A stretch of 64,000 bases of DNA. Origin: Paractinoplanes polyasparticus. Lineage in GTDB: Bacteria > Actinomycetota > Actinomycetes > Mycobacteriales > Micromonosporaceae. Position numbers and translations under genes: made by a program. Below the pieces are notes generated by a model that was not told the DNA's origin, searched no databases, and saw only the letters and a list, made by a program, of their open reading frames with translations. The stretch covers positions 62,001-126,000 of the forward strand of contig NZ_JAHWFK010000051.1 in the NCBI RefSeq assembly GCF_019710575.1, written 5' to 3'. Shown piece by piece: positions 43,735 through 52,339 of this stretch. The stretch's first letter is position 1. Each line of letters opens with the position of its first letter.

Positions 43735-43955
43735 TCGCGGCGGTGCTTGTGGCTCCGCTCCGCGGTCGTTGAGTTGTCCGCCGGTCCGGCGGTCAACACG
43801 TTGATGGCGGCGTTGACGTCCAGTCCCGCCGGGTGTCGGCCACCTGGGCGTGCGCCCGGGCGACCTTCACGACGACCTTCTTGCGGTCGGCCGAGCCCTT
43901 CTGCTTGCGCGAGAGCGCCTGCTGCAACCGCTTGAGCTTGATCGCCGACCGGGAA
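43735..43955 (-). pseudogene. tnpB: IS605/IS200-type tnpB relic
   Basis: Reverse strand, two frames. The first reads IKLKRLQQALSRKQKGSADR, KKVVVKVARAHAQVADTRRD; after an internal deletion the second reads GLDVNAAINVLTAGPAD, the C-terminal (A)DVNAAxNI(L) motif carrying the last catalytic Asp. The zinc-ribbon Cys and most of the RuvC core are absent. No IS ends or omega-RNA hairpin were identified. The element is inactive. Confidence 0.75.
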
Positions 43956-44203
43956 AGCGAGCGCCCGCATGCCGGCGGCCGCGCACATCCTCGGCGTCGA
44001 GGGGGCGGTCCGCGCCATGACCACACCCAGCGCCACCCCCTTAGTCGCCGCCGCACCGATCCCCGGTTCGCGGCCAGGCTCGTACGATGCCTGTGTTCCT
44101 GGCGGTCGATCTTGGCGCCGAGACCGGCCGGGTGCAGCGCCGGAAACGCGAGCGTGATCGTGCAGACACGGCCTCGATACGGTCGGCCCCAAGAGTGGCG
44201 ATC

Positions 44204-44503
44204 ATGGCTGCGACACCCCCTACAGACGCCGAGCTCAACACCATGATCCGTGCTCGTCTCGCGTCCCTCGGCATTGATCTCGACCAGTTGCCGGCCGGCA
44301 CCACGGCCGACCCGGCGACCGGGTCGCCCGGACGGGACTCGGTCCTCGCGTCGCTGCGCTCGTTCGTGCGCGGCAGCGTCGCCACCCTCGCCTCCTTCCA
44401 GATGCCCGCCCCCGCCGGTAGCGACCCGGCGCACGCCGCCGCTCTTTCCCAGCAGCCGGCGCCGATGCTCTACCCCTCGATCGGTACCGCGTGGCGCCGA
44501 TGA
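44204..44503 (+). CDS. Small protein translationally coupled to the amidase
   Basis: 99 residues from ATG 44204. Soluble, with TDAELNTMIRARLASLGIDL, DQLPAGTTADPATGSPGRDS and SVLASLRSFVRGSVATLASF; the end is Pro/Ala-rich (MPAPAGSDPAH…). No Cys, no signal peptide. Its TGA overlaps the amidase ATG by ATGA, so the pair is co-translated. I do not recognise the family; a helper or regulatory partner of the exported amidase is only an inference from the coupling. Confidence 0.65.
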   Translation: MAATPPTDAELNTMIRARLASLGIDLDQLPAGTTADPATGSPGRDSVLASLRSFVRGSVATLASFQMPAPAGSDPAHAAALSQQPAPMLYPSIGTAWRR

Positions 44504-46125
44504 ACCGGCCCACCGAGGTCCCGGCCGCCGAGCCGGACCGCGCCACGTCCGCGTTCAACCGGCGGCTCTTCCTGGCCCGGACCGCGGCGATCACCGCGGC
44601 CGCAGCGGTCGGGGCGGCCGCCGCGCCCGCCGCCGCGTCCGCCTGGTCCGGCAGGACGCCGAAGTTCAGCGACGCCGCCTACGCCAGGCCGCGCCCCGAG
44701 GCGCTGGCCGACCCGACCGAGCTGACCGTCGCCGAGGCCGCCTGGATGATCCGGTACGGCAAGCTCAAGCCGGCTGCTCTGGTCGAGGCCTACGTGTCCC
44801 GGATCGGCGCCTACGACGCGGTCTACCAGGCGTTCAACACCGTGCTGGCGGACCAGGCCCGGGCCGCCGCGACAGCCGCCGGCAGGCGGACGCCGAGCAC
44901 CCCGCTGCACGGCATCCCGCTCGCCATCAAGGACAACTACTGGACGCAGGGGGTGCGGACGACCGCCAACTCGTACCTGTTCCAGGACTTCGTCCCGCCC
45001 TACGACGCCACCGCGGTCGCCCGTCTCAAGAAAGCCGGCGCGATCGTGCTCGGCAAGACACAGATGGGCCCGCTCGCCACCACCCGAGCGACCACCCCGG
45101 ACGGCCGGATCACGACGGTCAACGCTTGGACGCCCGGCAACCCGGCCACCGACCCGGGTGGATCGTCCACCGGCACGGCCACCTCGGTCGCCGGCCGGAT
45201 GGCGACCTCCGGAACCGGCACCCAGACCGGCGGCTCGATCACGGCGCCGTCGAACGCCCAGAACCTGACCGGGCTGAAGCCGACGATGGGCCGGGTGTCG
45301 CTCGCCGGGATCATCCCGCTCAGCTACACCCGCGACCATCCCGGCCCGCTGGCCCGCGACGCCCGGGACGCGGCGATCATGGTGACCGCGATGGCCGGTG
45401 AGGACCCGGCGGACCCGCGGACGCAAGGACTGCCCGAGATACCAGACCTGATCGGCGCGGCCACGCCGATCGTGTCCCGGGGCCGGTACCGGGTCCGCAC
45501 CAAGGTCCGGGTCGGGGTCCTGCCGGGCTACGCCGCCGACCCGGCACGCCAGGCGTTCCTCGCCGCCCTGGACAAGATCGACGGCATCTCGCTCGCCGAC
45601 GTGCCGTTCCCGGACCAGTGGGACCTGCTGACCGGGACCGAGTTCAACAACGTGCGGCTGCCGGAGCGCAGCGAGCCGTTCATGCCGTATCTGCGGTCGG
45701 ACCTGCGTGGCTTCGGCGTGTCGGTGACCGGGTGGCTGCAGGGCGCGCTGCTCGGCGCCGGCGAGTTCATCACCGGGCAGCGGGCCAAGCTTCTGCTGCT
45801 GGAACGGGTGCTCGAGCAAATCTTCGCCAAGTGCGACGTGGTGGTGCAGACCAGCCCGGTGCCGTTCGACATCCTCGGGCTGCCGGAGATCGGCTTTCCG
45901 ATCGGCTTCACGGCAGCGGGGGTGCCGATCGGGACGATCCTCGGCGGCGCACCGTACGAGGAGGACCGGCTGCTGTCCGTGGTCGGCGCCTACCAGGCGG
46001 TCACCGACTGGCATCACCGGCGGCCGGCCGATCCGGTCGCGCCGACAGCGTCGGCCCGGTCGCTCATGGCGGCCGGCGACCGTGGCCGGTTGACCGCCGA
46101 GGACGTGGCCGAGCAGATGCAGTAA
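44500..46125 (+). CDS. Tat-exported amidase (amidase signature family)
   Basis: 541 residues. N-terminal twin-arginine signal: FNRRLFLARTAAITAAAAVG, cleavage near ASA about residue 50. Amidase signature: catalytic Lys in PLAIKDNYW (about 146), cis-Ser in DPGGSSTGTATSVAG (about 224) and nucleophile Ser in GTQTGGSITAPSNAQ (about 245), followed by LTGLKPTMGRVSLAGIIPLS. The Lys-cisSer-Ser triad is complete. The family hydrolyses amides, often of peptides or indole-type compounds. The Tat route means a folded enzyme outside the membrane. Confidence 0.93.
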   Translation: MNRPTEVPAAEPDRATSAFNRRLFLARTAAITAAAAVGAAAAPAAASAWSGRTPKFSDAAYARPRPEALADPTELTVAEAAWMIRYGKLKPAALVEAYVSRIGAYDAVYQAFNTVLADQARAAATAAGRRTPSTPLHGIPLAIKDNYWTQGVRTTANSYLFQDFVPPYDATAVARLKKAGAIVLGKTQMGPLATTRATTPDGRITTVNAWTPGNPATDPGGSSTGTATSVAGRMATSGTGTQTGGSITAPSNAQNLTGLKPTMGRVSLAGIIPLSYTRDHPGPLARDARDAAIMVTAMAGEDPADPRTQGLPEIPDLIGAATPIVSRGRYRVRTKVRVGVLPGYAADPARQAFLAALDKIDGISLADVPFPDQWDLLTGTEFNNVRLPERSEPFMPYLRSDLRGFGVSVTGWLQGALLGAGEFITGQRAKLLLLERVLEQIFAKCDVVVQTSPVPFDILGLPEIGFPIGFTAAGVPIGTILGGAPYEEDRLLSVVGAYQAVTDWHHRRPADPVAPTASARSLMAAGDRGRLTAEDVAEQMQ

Positions 46126-46398
46126 CCCCGCGCCCGACGGCGGCGCTTCGACGTCGTCGTGGACCCGCACCGCCGCCAGCCGGTCGGCCTCGTCACGTTC
46201 GTGGACGACGAGACCGGCCTGCTGGCATTTCCGGCGCCGCAGCGGAACTGGGTGTACTCGACCGTCGCTGTCTCCGAACGATGCGAGAGGACAGGCATGA
46301 CGCTGCACGAGAATCAGCCAGGTCCCGTCACAGCGGCGGGCGCTGCACTGCTGCCCTTTCTCGGCTCCGACACGGTGGTGAACGCCGGTGCACCTGCG

Positions 46399-48468
46399 CT
46401 ACGACGCGACGGCGACCGTCTCGAAGGCGGACCAGCCGCCTTCGGTGAGCAGCGGGCCATCCTCGCTGCGGACGGCGGTGTGGGCGCCCGAGATCTCGAA
46501 CAGGCCCGAATCCCCGGCCGGGGTCAGCTTCCAGGACTGTTCGGCGTCACCGGGGCGGCAGGCCTCCATGCGCAGGATGGCCTTCCGGACGTCGGTGAGG
46601 CAGGACGGAGCCCCGGCCGCGGGCACCTTGGGTGTGGCGACGATCTGGACGGTGTTCTGGTTCGACTCCTGGCGCTTGCGGACCTTGGCCGGCTTGATCG
46701 TCATCCGGGTGGACTCGGTGACGGCGGTCCCGGTGAAGTCCACCGATCCGTCCGGGTGTGAACGCAGGTGGTGCCGGCCGCCCGCGTCGCCGGTCAGGGT
46801 GATGACGACCGGGACGCCCAGGTCGATCGCGTAGTTCTTCAACTCGGCGACGTTGGCGTCGACGAGCTTGGGGCCGGTGGGCGGGGCCGTCGATGGTTTC
46901 GTCGACGTCGACGTCGACGTCGACGTCGACGTCGATGGCTTAGCCGACGTCGGCGGTGCGGCGGCCGCCGGCGGCTCCCCGCGGTCGACGAAGGTGTACT
47001 TGTCGGCGAACTGGGGCTCGCCGACCTCGGTGACGTCTGAGCGCTTCTTGTCGGCGTCCCACAGCAGGAATCCGTAGTCGTTGCCGATGCTGTAGGCGGG
47101 CCGGCCGCCGGCGTCCTTACCGGTGTCGACGAGGGAGAACAGCGTTGCTTTGGTCGGCGTGCAGGCGGTGCCGACCACCGGCGCGATCGGCTCGTCCGGA
47201 TCGATCTTGACGCCCAGGCAGATCTCCGGGCCGGCGTACCCCTCGTTGGTCAGCGACTGGATCATGTAGTCGACGCCCACCGGCTTCAGCACGAACTGCG
47301 ACCGCGAGCCGGTCCCGTCCGAGACGTCGAGCTCGGCGCTGCCGTCGTCCAGCATGAAGAACCGGCTCGTCGTACCCAGCCGCAGCGAGAAGCGGCGGTC
47401 GCCGGCCAGGATCGCCGTGAGAGGATCGACGGGGGCGCTGCTCGCAGGCGCCACCGCGTCGGTCGACGAGGCACTGCTGAGCATGTGCGTACCGACCAGG
47501 CCGGCCGACAGCAGGGTGACCACCGCCGCGGCGGCCACCGCCACGCGGCGCAGCCGGTTACCGCGCTGAGGATGCCGCGCCGGTGGTTCGACGACGTCGT
47601 CCGGGGGTGGCGGCGGGGGTGAGGGCGGAGGCCCCGGCCGTACGGTCCGGGTCTGGCCCGCCAGGAGCAGATCGAGCAGCTCGCGGGCGCTCGGACGCTG
47701 CTCCGGGTATTTGGCGAGCGCACTCTCCACCACACTTCGCAGCGGCTCCGGCACACCCGAGGTGTCCGGCGGCTGGGTGAGGATACGCATCGCCGTGACG
47801 GTCGGGGACTCGCCTGCGAACGGGGTGCGGTTGGTGGCCGCGTACGTGACCACGGCGCCCCACGCGAAGACATCAGCCGCCGGGGTCACCTCGGCGCCGA
47901 ACGACGGGTCGAGCCGCTCCGGCGCCATGTACGCCACCGTGCCGATCATCTGATCGGTGCTGGTGTGCCGGCTCGTCGCCTCGAAGGCCCGGGCGATGCC
48001 GAAGTCGATCACCTTGATGCCGCCCAGGGCGAACAGCACGTTGCCGGGTTTGAGATCGCGGTGGATCACGCCGGCGCCGTGGATGGCGGTCAGCGCCGTG
48101 GCGACGCCGACGGCCACGCCCTGCAGGGCGGCCCCGGTGAGCGGTCCCTGCCGGTCGACCAGCGCCGTGAGGGACGGGCCGTCGACGAATTCGACCACCA
48201 GGTAGGGCGGATTGTGCTCCGGATCGGCGTCGAGCACCGCGGCGGTCGAGAACGGCGGCACCTGGCCGGCCCGGCTGACCTCACTGCGAAACCGGCCCCG
48301 GAACTCGGGGTCGTCGGCGTACTCGGGCCGGACGACCTTGATCGCGACCAGGGTCTGATCGGGGGCCCGGGCCAGGAAGACGCTACCCATACCACCCTGG
48401 CCCAACCGGGCCACCAGGTCGTAGACCCCGAGACTTCTCGGGTCGCCGGGACGTAGCGGCATGCTCAT
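46399..48468 (-). CDS. Membrane Ser/Thr protein kinase with extracellular domain
   Basis: 689 residues. Kinase domain about 13-270: LGQGGMGSVFLARAP, VAIKVV (Lys), GVIHRDLKPGNVLF (catalytic loop), IKVIDFGIARAFE (DFG). A Pro-rich linker (PPPSPPPPPPDD) and a transmembrane helix (VAVAAAAVVTLLSAGLVGTH, about 303-323) follow. Outside are two regions, joined by a linker of alternating Ser-Thr (about 508-520) coded by the hexamer repeat. The first outside region resembles part of the lipoprotein at 19821. No PASTA repeats. Likely an environmental sensor kinase. Confidence 0.92.
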   Translation of the reverse strand: MSMPLRPGDPRSLGVYDLVARLGQGGMGSVFLARAPDQTLVAIKVVRPEYADDPEFRGRFRSEVSRAGQVPPFSTAAVLDADPEHNPPYLVVEFVDGPSLTALVDRQGPLTGAALQGVAVGVATALTAIHGAGVIHRDLKPGNVLFALGGIKVIDFGIARAFEATSRHTSTDQMIGTVAYMAPERLDPSFGAEVTPAADVFAWGAVVTYAATNRTPFAGESPTVTAMRILTQPPDTSGVPEPLRSVVESALAKYPEQRPSARELLDLLLAGQTRTVRPGPPPSPPPPPPDDVVEPPARHPQRGNRLRRVAVAAAAVVTLLSAGLVGTHMLSSASSTDAVAPASSAPVDPLTAILAGDRRFSLRLGTTSRFFMLDDGSAELDVSDGTGSRSQFVLKPVGVDYMIQSLTNEGYAGPEICLGVKIDPDEPIAPVVGTACTPTKATLFSLVDTGKDAGGRPAYSIGNDYGFLLWDADKKRSDVTEVGEPQFADKYTFVDRGEPPAAAAPPTSAKPSTSTSTSTSTSTKPSTAPPTGPKLVDANVAELKNYAIDLGVPVVITLTGDAGGRHHLRSHPDGSVDFTGTAVTESTRMTIKPAKVRKRQESNQNTVQIVATPKVPAAGAPSCLTDVRKAILRMEACRPGDAEQSWKLTPAGDSGLFEISGAHTAVRSEDGPLLTEGGWSAFETVAVAS
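46901..46935. repeat. (GTCGAC)n hexamer microsatellite inside the kinase gene
   Basis: Five perfect GTCGAC copies and a partial sixth. In the coding frame it gives alternating Ser-Thr. Copy-number change would alter linker length by two residues without a frameshift. Confidence 0.9.
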
Positions 48469-48607
48469 GATGTGGTCAGAGCCCGTTCTGTCAGCGGTCG
48501 CGGGGAAGGTTACCGATGCCCGCCCGCGGTGGTCAAACCCAGGTCAATGCTCGTCCTGGCCACCGGCACGCAGGATCGGCTCGTGGAGGACAAAGATCGA
48601 CTCTCGC

Positions 48608-49720
48608 CTACGCGACGCGCTGCCGTGGTCTCCGATCGTCTGATGTCTGCGGTTGGCTCGGGCGGATGGAACCGGTGGCGATCCAGCGGCGCAGGGCGGG
48701 GGCGGCCGGCCGCTCGATCAGGCGGTGGACCAGCCAGGCGGCCACGATCAGGATCGCTACCGCGGCGATGATGAGCGCGGGCACCGGCACGCCGGTGCGG
48801 TCGTAGGCGTACCGGATCATGGTGTAACCGATGCGGGGATGCAGCAGATAGAGGGGGTAGGAGATCGCGCCGGCCACGGCCAGCCAGCGCCGGCGCCAGC
48901 GGTCGGTGACGCCCAGGGCGATGGCCAGCAGCACGATGTACGCGAGGGTGATGATCAGCCACGCGGGCCAGACCGGTACCGGGAAGCCGGGGTTCGCGAA
49001 GAGCACGCGCTCGCGTACGCGGAAAAGGCTGAGCGTCCAGGCCGCGGCCAGCAGGGCCCACAACGGAAGGGTGGGGCCGTGGCGGCGGACGAGGTAGATC
49101 GTGATGCCCGCGACGAAGTAGGGGGCGAACTGGGGCATGACCAGCTCGGCGAGCGGCGCCCGAGCCGGGACGAGGACGGAGAGGACCAGCCAGCCGGCGC
49201 CGATGGCGATGACCCGGCGGCGGGTGGGGCCGATCAGGACCAGGATGGCGAACAGGGCGTAGAACCGCAGCTCGTACCAGAGGGTCCAGTAGACGGTGTC
49301 GACGTATGGCACGTTCAGCGGTTCGGCGAGCATGGTGAGGTTGACGGCGATGTCGCCGGCGGTCAGGCCGTGCGGCAGGGGGATGCCGTCGGTGAGCGGC
49401 AGGACGGTCATGACCGCCGTGGTGATCAGGACGCAGGCCCAGAAGGCGGGGTAGAGCCGGGCGGCGCGGGAGGCGAGGAAGTCGCGCGGGGTCCGGTCCC
49501 AGCCGCTCATGCAGATGACGAAGCCGCTGATCATGAAGAACGTCTCGACGCCGAGGAAGCCGTAGATCAGCGTCGAGTTCACTTCTTGCGGCAGGTACGC
49601 GGTGGTCGGCCGGACGCCGTCGACCGACCACGCCATACCGAGGTGGTGGAAGGCCACCGCCAGAGCGCACAGCAGTCGCAGGCCGTCCAGGGCCAGCAGG
49701 CGGTTCGTCTTCGCAGCCAC
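48608..49720 (-). CDS. Acyltransferase-3 family membrane protein (OafA-like)
   Basis: 370 residues, about ten transmembrane helices, GTG start with GGAGG 9 bp before it. LLALDGLRLLCALAVAFHHL (the His is the conserved site), FLGVETFFMISGFVICMSGW, RTPRDFLASRAARLYPAFWA (conserved R-x-x-R/Y-P) are landmark sequences of the AT3 fold, which O-acylates surface glycans or antibiotics. The final short soluble part ends before the kinase gene. No operon partner in the same direction is visible. Confidence 0.9.
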   Translation of the reverse strand: MAAKTNRLLALDGLRLLCALAVAFHHLGMAWSVDGVRPTTAYLPQEVNSTLIYGFLGVETFFMISGFVICMSGWDRTPRDFLASRAARLYPAFWACVLITTAVMTVLPLTDGIPLPHGLTAGDIAVNLTMLAEPLNVPYVDTVYWTLWYELRFYALFAILVLIGPTRRRVIAIGAGWLVLSVLVPARAPLAELVMPQFAPYFVAGITIYLVRRHGPTLPLWALLAAAWTLSLFRVRERVLFANPGFPVPVWPAWLIITLAYIVLLAIALGVTDRWRRRWLAVAGAISYPLYLLHPRIGYTMIRYAYDRTGVPVPALIIAAVAILIVAAWLVHRLIERPAAPALRRWIATGSIRPSQPQTSDDRRPRQRVA

Positions 49721-49792
49721 GATCGGCCGCCTCCAATGCAGGGGTCATCGCCGCGAGTGGCCGGGCCGCTCACGGTGGGGGATGAAGGGATG

Positions 49793-51544
49793 TCAGGTAG
49801 GCAGGCGCAGGGTGAAGGTGCTGCCGTGACCGAGCCGGCTGGTCGCGGTGACGGTGCCGCCGTGGGCCTCGGCGAGTTTGCGGACGATGGCCAGGCCCAG
49901 GCCGCTGCCGCCGGTGCTCCGGTTGCGCGACTTATCGGCGCGCCAGAAGCGGTCGAAGACGTGCGGCAGGTCGTGCTCGGCGATGCCGTCGCCGGTGTCG
50001 GCGACCTCGATCACCAGGTAGCCGCCGTCGAGCCGGGAGCGGACGGTCACGGTGGCGCCGGGCGGTGAGTGCCGGACAGCGTTGGAGAGCAGGTTGCCGA
50101 CTGCCTGCCGGATCCGGTTCGGGTCGAGCATGACCTCCGGGTCGTCCGCCGCCTCCACCTCGATCGTGACGCCGTCGGCGCGGCCGGCGTGCGCCGCGGC
50201 GACCTGACCGAGCAGTTCGTTGACGTAGACCAGCTCGGGGTGCAGGCGGAGGCGGCCGGCGTCGGCGGCGGCCAGGTCGCTGAGGTCGTCGATGACGTGC
50301 TGCAGCAGCTCGGCCTCGTCGGCGAGCAGGTCCAGCAGCTCCGGGTCGGGTTCGGCCACGCCGTCCCGGGCGGCCTGGAGCCAGGCGCGGATGTTGGTCA
50401 GCGGGGAGCCGAGCTCGTGGGCGATGTCGCTGATCATCGCGCGTCGTTGCCGTTCGACGGTCTCCCGGCGCTCGGAGAGATCGTTGAACGCGGCGGTGAG
50501 CCGGCCGATCTCGTCGCGGCCCCGGACCGGGAGGTCGCTCGCACCGCTCTCGACGGCGTGGGTGAGCGCGCGCAGCGGCCGGGAGATCCGCCGGCCGACC
50601 AGCAGAGTGACCGCGAAGGCGACGGCCAGGACCAGCACGGCCACGGTCGTGACCCGCGAGGTGCCGGCCCGGGAGAGGTCGAGCACCGTGCCGGCCTGCC
50701 GGGCCGGGCCGGCGACATAGAGGTAGGCGCGCGGGGCCACGTACGGCGCAAGCTGTTCCCGGCGGGACTGAATGATGCACTCCTGCGGCTGGCCGGGGTC
50801 CAGGCGGGCCTCGCGGGTCGGCTTCCAGGCGAAGCCGAGCAGCACGGTCACCACGGGCTCGGCCGCGGATCCCACCAGGCACGCGTTGGTGAGCGCGGTC
50901 AGCTGGGCCAGAGCCGCACGTTCGGTGTCGGTGACCACGTCGGCGCCGGACTTCCGATAGCAGTCGGCCAGTTGCGCGGAGACCAGGTCGGCACTGGTGA
51001 ACAGTGGCGCCAACGCCGGCCGGCCCGCGGTGGAGGTGTCGGCCCCGGTGGCTATGCCCAGCTCGGTCATGCACTCCTCAGCGCGGACAAGCCGGCCGGA
51101 CAGCATGCGGTGCTCGGCGGCGGTCAAGCGGTACGGACCGAACGCCCGCTTGTAGATGCCATTCGCGTCCGACTCTTTGGAGGCAAGAAATCCCTCGACC
51201 TGGAGGGGGTCGACCAGCGCCGACCGCCGGGCCGGAAGGTCTGGCCGCTTCCCCTCGGAACTGGCCAGGAAGGCGCCGTCCTCACCGGTGAGCGTGATCT
51301 CCCGGCCGGTCAGCACGCTCAGCTCGGCCAGCATCGGCTGCACACCGGACCACGTATCGTGCTCGGCGGCGTACTCGAGCACTGCCTCATAGATCCGGGC
51401 GTCGAACGCGATGCCCTGGCCCAGCTCCTGCCGCAGCTGCGACGTGGTGCTGTTCACCACCAGCCACGTGGTGGCCAGCACGGCACAGAGCACCACCAGC
51501 AGCGACATGGCCAGCAGGCGTCCCACCAGGCTCGGGAACCTCAC
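49793..51544 (-). CDS. Sensor histidine kinase (HAMP-HisKA-HATPase)
   Basis: 583 residues. N-terminal helix (LLAMSLLVVLCAVLATTWLV, about 8-27), a large extracytoplasmic sensor with several Cys (about 30-280), a second helix (TTVAVLVLAVAFAVTLLVGR), HAMP, HisKA box ISDIAHELGSPLTNIRAWLQ (His about 376), N-box QAVGNLLSNAVRHSP, G-boxes VADTGDGIAEHDLPH and STGGSGLGLAIVRKLAEAHG. GTG start overlaps the regulator stop (GTGA). OmpR-class partner upstream. Confidence 0.93.
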   Translation of the reverse strand: MRFPSLVGRLLAMSLLVVLCAVLATTWLVVNSTTSQLRQELGQGIAFDARIYEAVLEYAAEHDTWSGVQPMLAELSVLTGREITLTGEDGAFLASSEGKRPDLPARRSALVDPLQVEGFLASKESDANGIYKRAFGPYRLTAAEHRMLSGRLVRAEECMTELGIATGADTSTAGRPALAPLFTSADLVSAQLADCYRKSGADVVTDTERAALAQLTALTNACLVGSAAEPVVTVLLGFAWKPTREARLDPGQPQECIIQSRREQLAPYVAPRAYLYVAGPARQAGTVLDLSRAGTSRVTTVAVLVLAVAFAVTLLVGRRISRPLRALTHAVESGASDLPVRGRDEIGRLTAAFNDLSERRETVERQRRAMISDIAHELGSPLTNIRAWLQAARDGVAEPDPELLDLLADEAELLQHVIDDLSDLAAADAGRLRLHPELVYVNELLGQVAAAHAGRADGVTIEVEAADDPEVMLDPNRIRQAVGNLLSNAVRHSPPGATVTVRSRLDGGYLVIEVADTGDGIAEHDLPHVFDRFWRADKSRNRSTGGSGLGLAIVRKLAEAHGGTVTATSRLGHGSTFTLRLPT

Positions 51545-52224
51545 AGCGACCCGTCGGTGAGCTTGTAGCCGATGCCGTACACGGTGAGCAGGTACGAAGG
51601 CCGCCGCGGATCCGGCTCGATCTTGCGGCGCAGCTTCACGACGTGCATGTCGACGGTCCGGTCGGTCGCCGAGACCTCGAACCCCCGGGTCTTCTCCAGC
51701 AGCTGCGCCCGGGTGAACACCCGGTCCGGGGCGGCGGCCATCGCGGCCAGGATCTCGAACTCGCTGGGCGTGCAGTCGACCCGGCGCCCACTGACGGTCA
51801 CGTGATGGCCGGGTACGTCGACCGCGACCACCCCCACCCGCAACGGGGCGTCTGGCGTCCATTCGTTGCGGCGCAGCATCGTCCGGATCCGCGCCATCAG
51901 CTCACGCGGGTTGTACGGCTTCATCAGGTAGTCGTCCGCGCCGGCCTCGAGCCCGAGGATCAGGTCGTCCTCGTCGCGCCGGGCGGTCAGAATCAGAACC
52001 GGTACGTTGCTCTCCCGGCGCAGCGCGCGGCAGACCTCGATCCCGTCCGGCCCCGGCATCATCACATCGAGCACCAGCAGCTCCGGCCGGGACCGGAGAA
52101 CCAGCTCGATCGCGCTCCGGCCGTCGTGCACGACCGACGCCCGGTAGCCGGCCGCCCGGAGGTAACGCCGGACCACCTCGGCCTGCCGGACGTCGTCCTC
52201 GGCGACCACCACGTGCGCGCTCAT
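51541..52224 (-). CDS. OmpR/PhoB family response regulator
   Basis: 227 residues. VVVAEDDVRQAEVVRRYLRA (acidic pair), LLVLDVMMPGPDGIEV (Asp about 52), VLILTARRDEDD, DDYLMKPYNPRELMAR (Lys about 101). Winged-helix: CTPSEFEILAAMAAAPDRVF, TRAQLLEKTRGFEVSATDRT, VDMHVVKLRRKIEPDPRRPS, YLLTVYGIGYKL. First gene of the pair; complete. Target genes are not evident locally; the protease on the same strand upstream and the acyltransferase downstream are candidates by position only. Confidence 0.93.
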   Translation of the reverse strand: MSAHVVVAEDDVRQAEVVRRYLRAAGYRASVVHDGRSAIELVLRSRPELLVLDVMMPGPDGIEVCRALRRESNVPVLILTARRDEDDLILGLEAGADDYLMKPYNPRELMARIRTMLRRNEWTPDAPLRVGVVAVDVPGHHVTVSGRRVDCTPSEFEILAAMAAAPDRVFTRAQLLEKTRGFEVSATDRTVDMHVVKLRRKIEPDPRRPSYLLTVYGIGYKLTDGSL

Positions 52225-52299
52225 GGCATGGACTATAGGAACGCCCGGCGGCCTGACTCCCGAACACTGACATTGCCGAGACAATTGAGCGTTGCGATC

Positions 52300-52333
52300 G
52301 TGGGGACACAGCCGTTGCCGGCTGTGTCCCCAC
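52300..52333 (-). terminator. Strong hairpin after the subtilase gene
   Basis: A perfect 14-bp stem (GTGGGGACACAGCC and its complement) with a 6-nt loop lies 6 bp beyond the reverse-strand stop at 52340. Confidence 0.85.
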
Positions 52334-52339
52334 ATCACA

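Noticed and set aside
46141..46398. Forward coding-like stretch after the amidase (VVDPHRRQPVGLVTFVDDET) and an ATG with GAGAGGA at about 46295
   Set aside because: It might be a small gene or relic, but no family is recognised and the frame then runs antisense through the kinase gene, so I do not call it.
46901..46935. CRISPR-like repeat array
   Set aside because: Six-base units in direct contact inside a coding frame with no spacers; it is a microsatellite. No CRISPR array seen anywhere.
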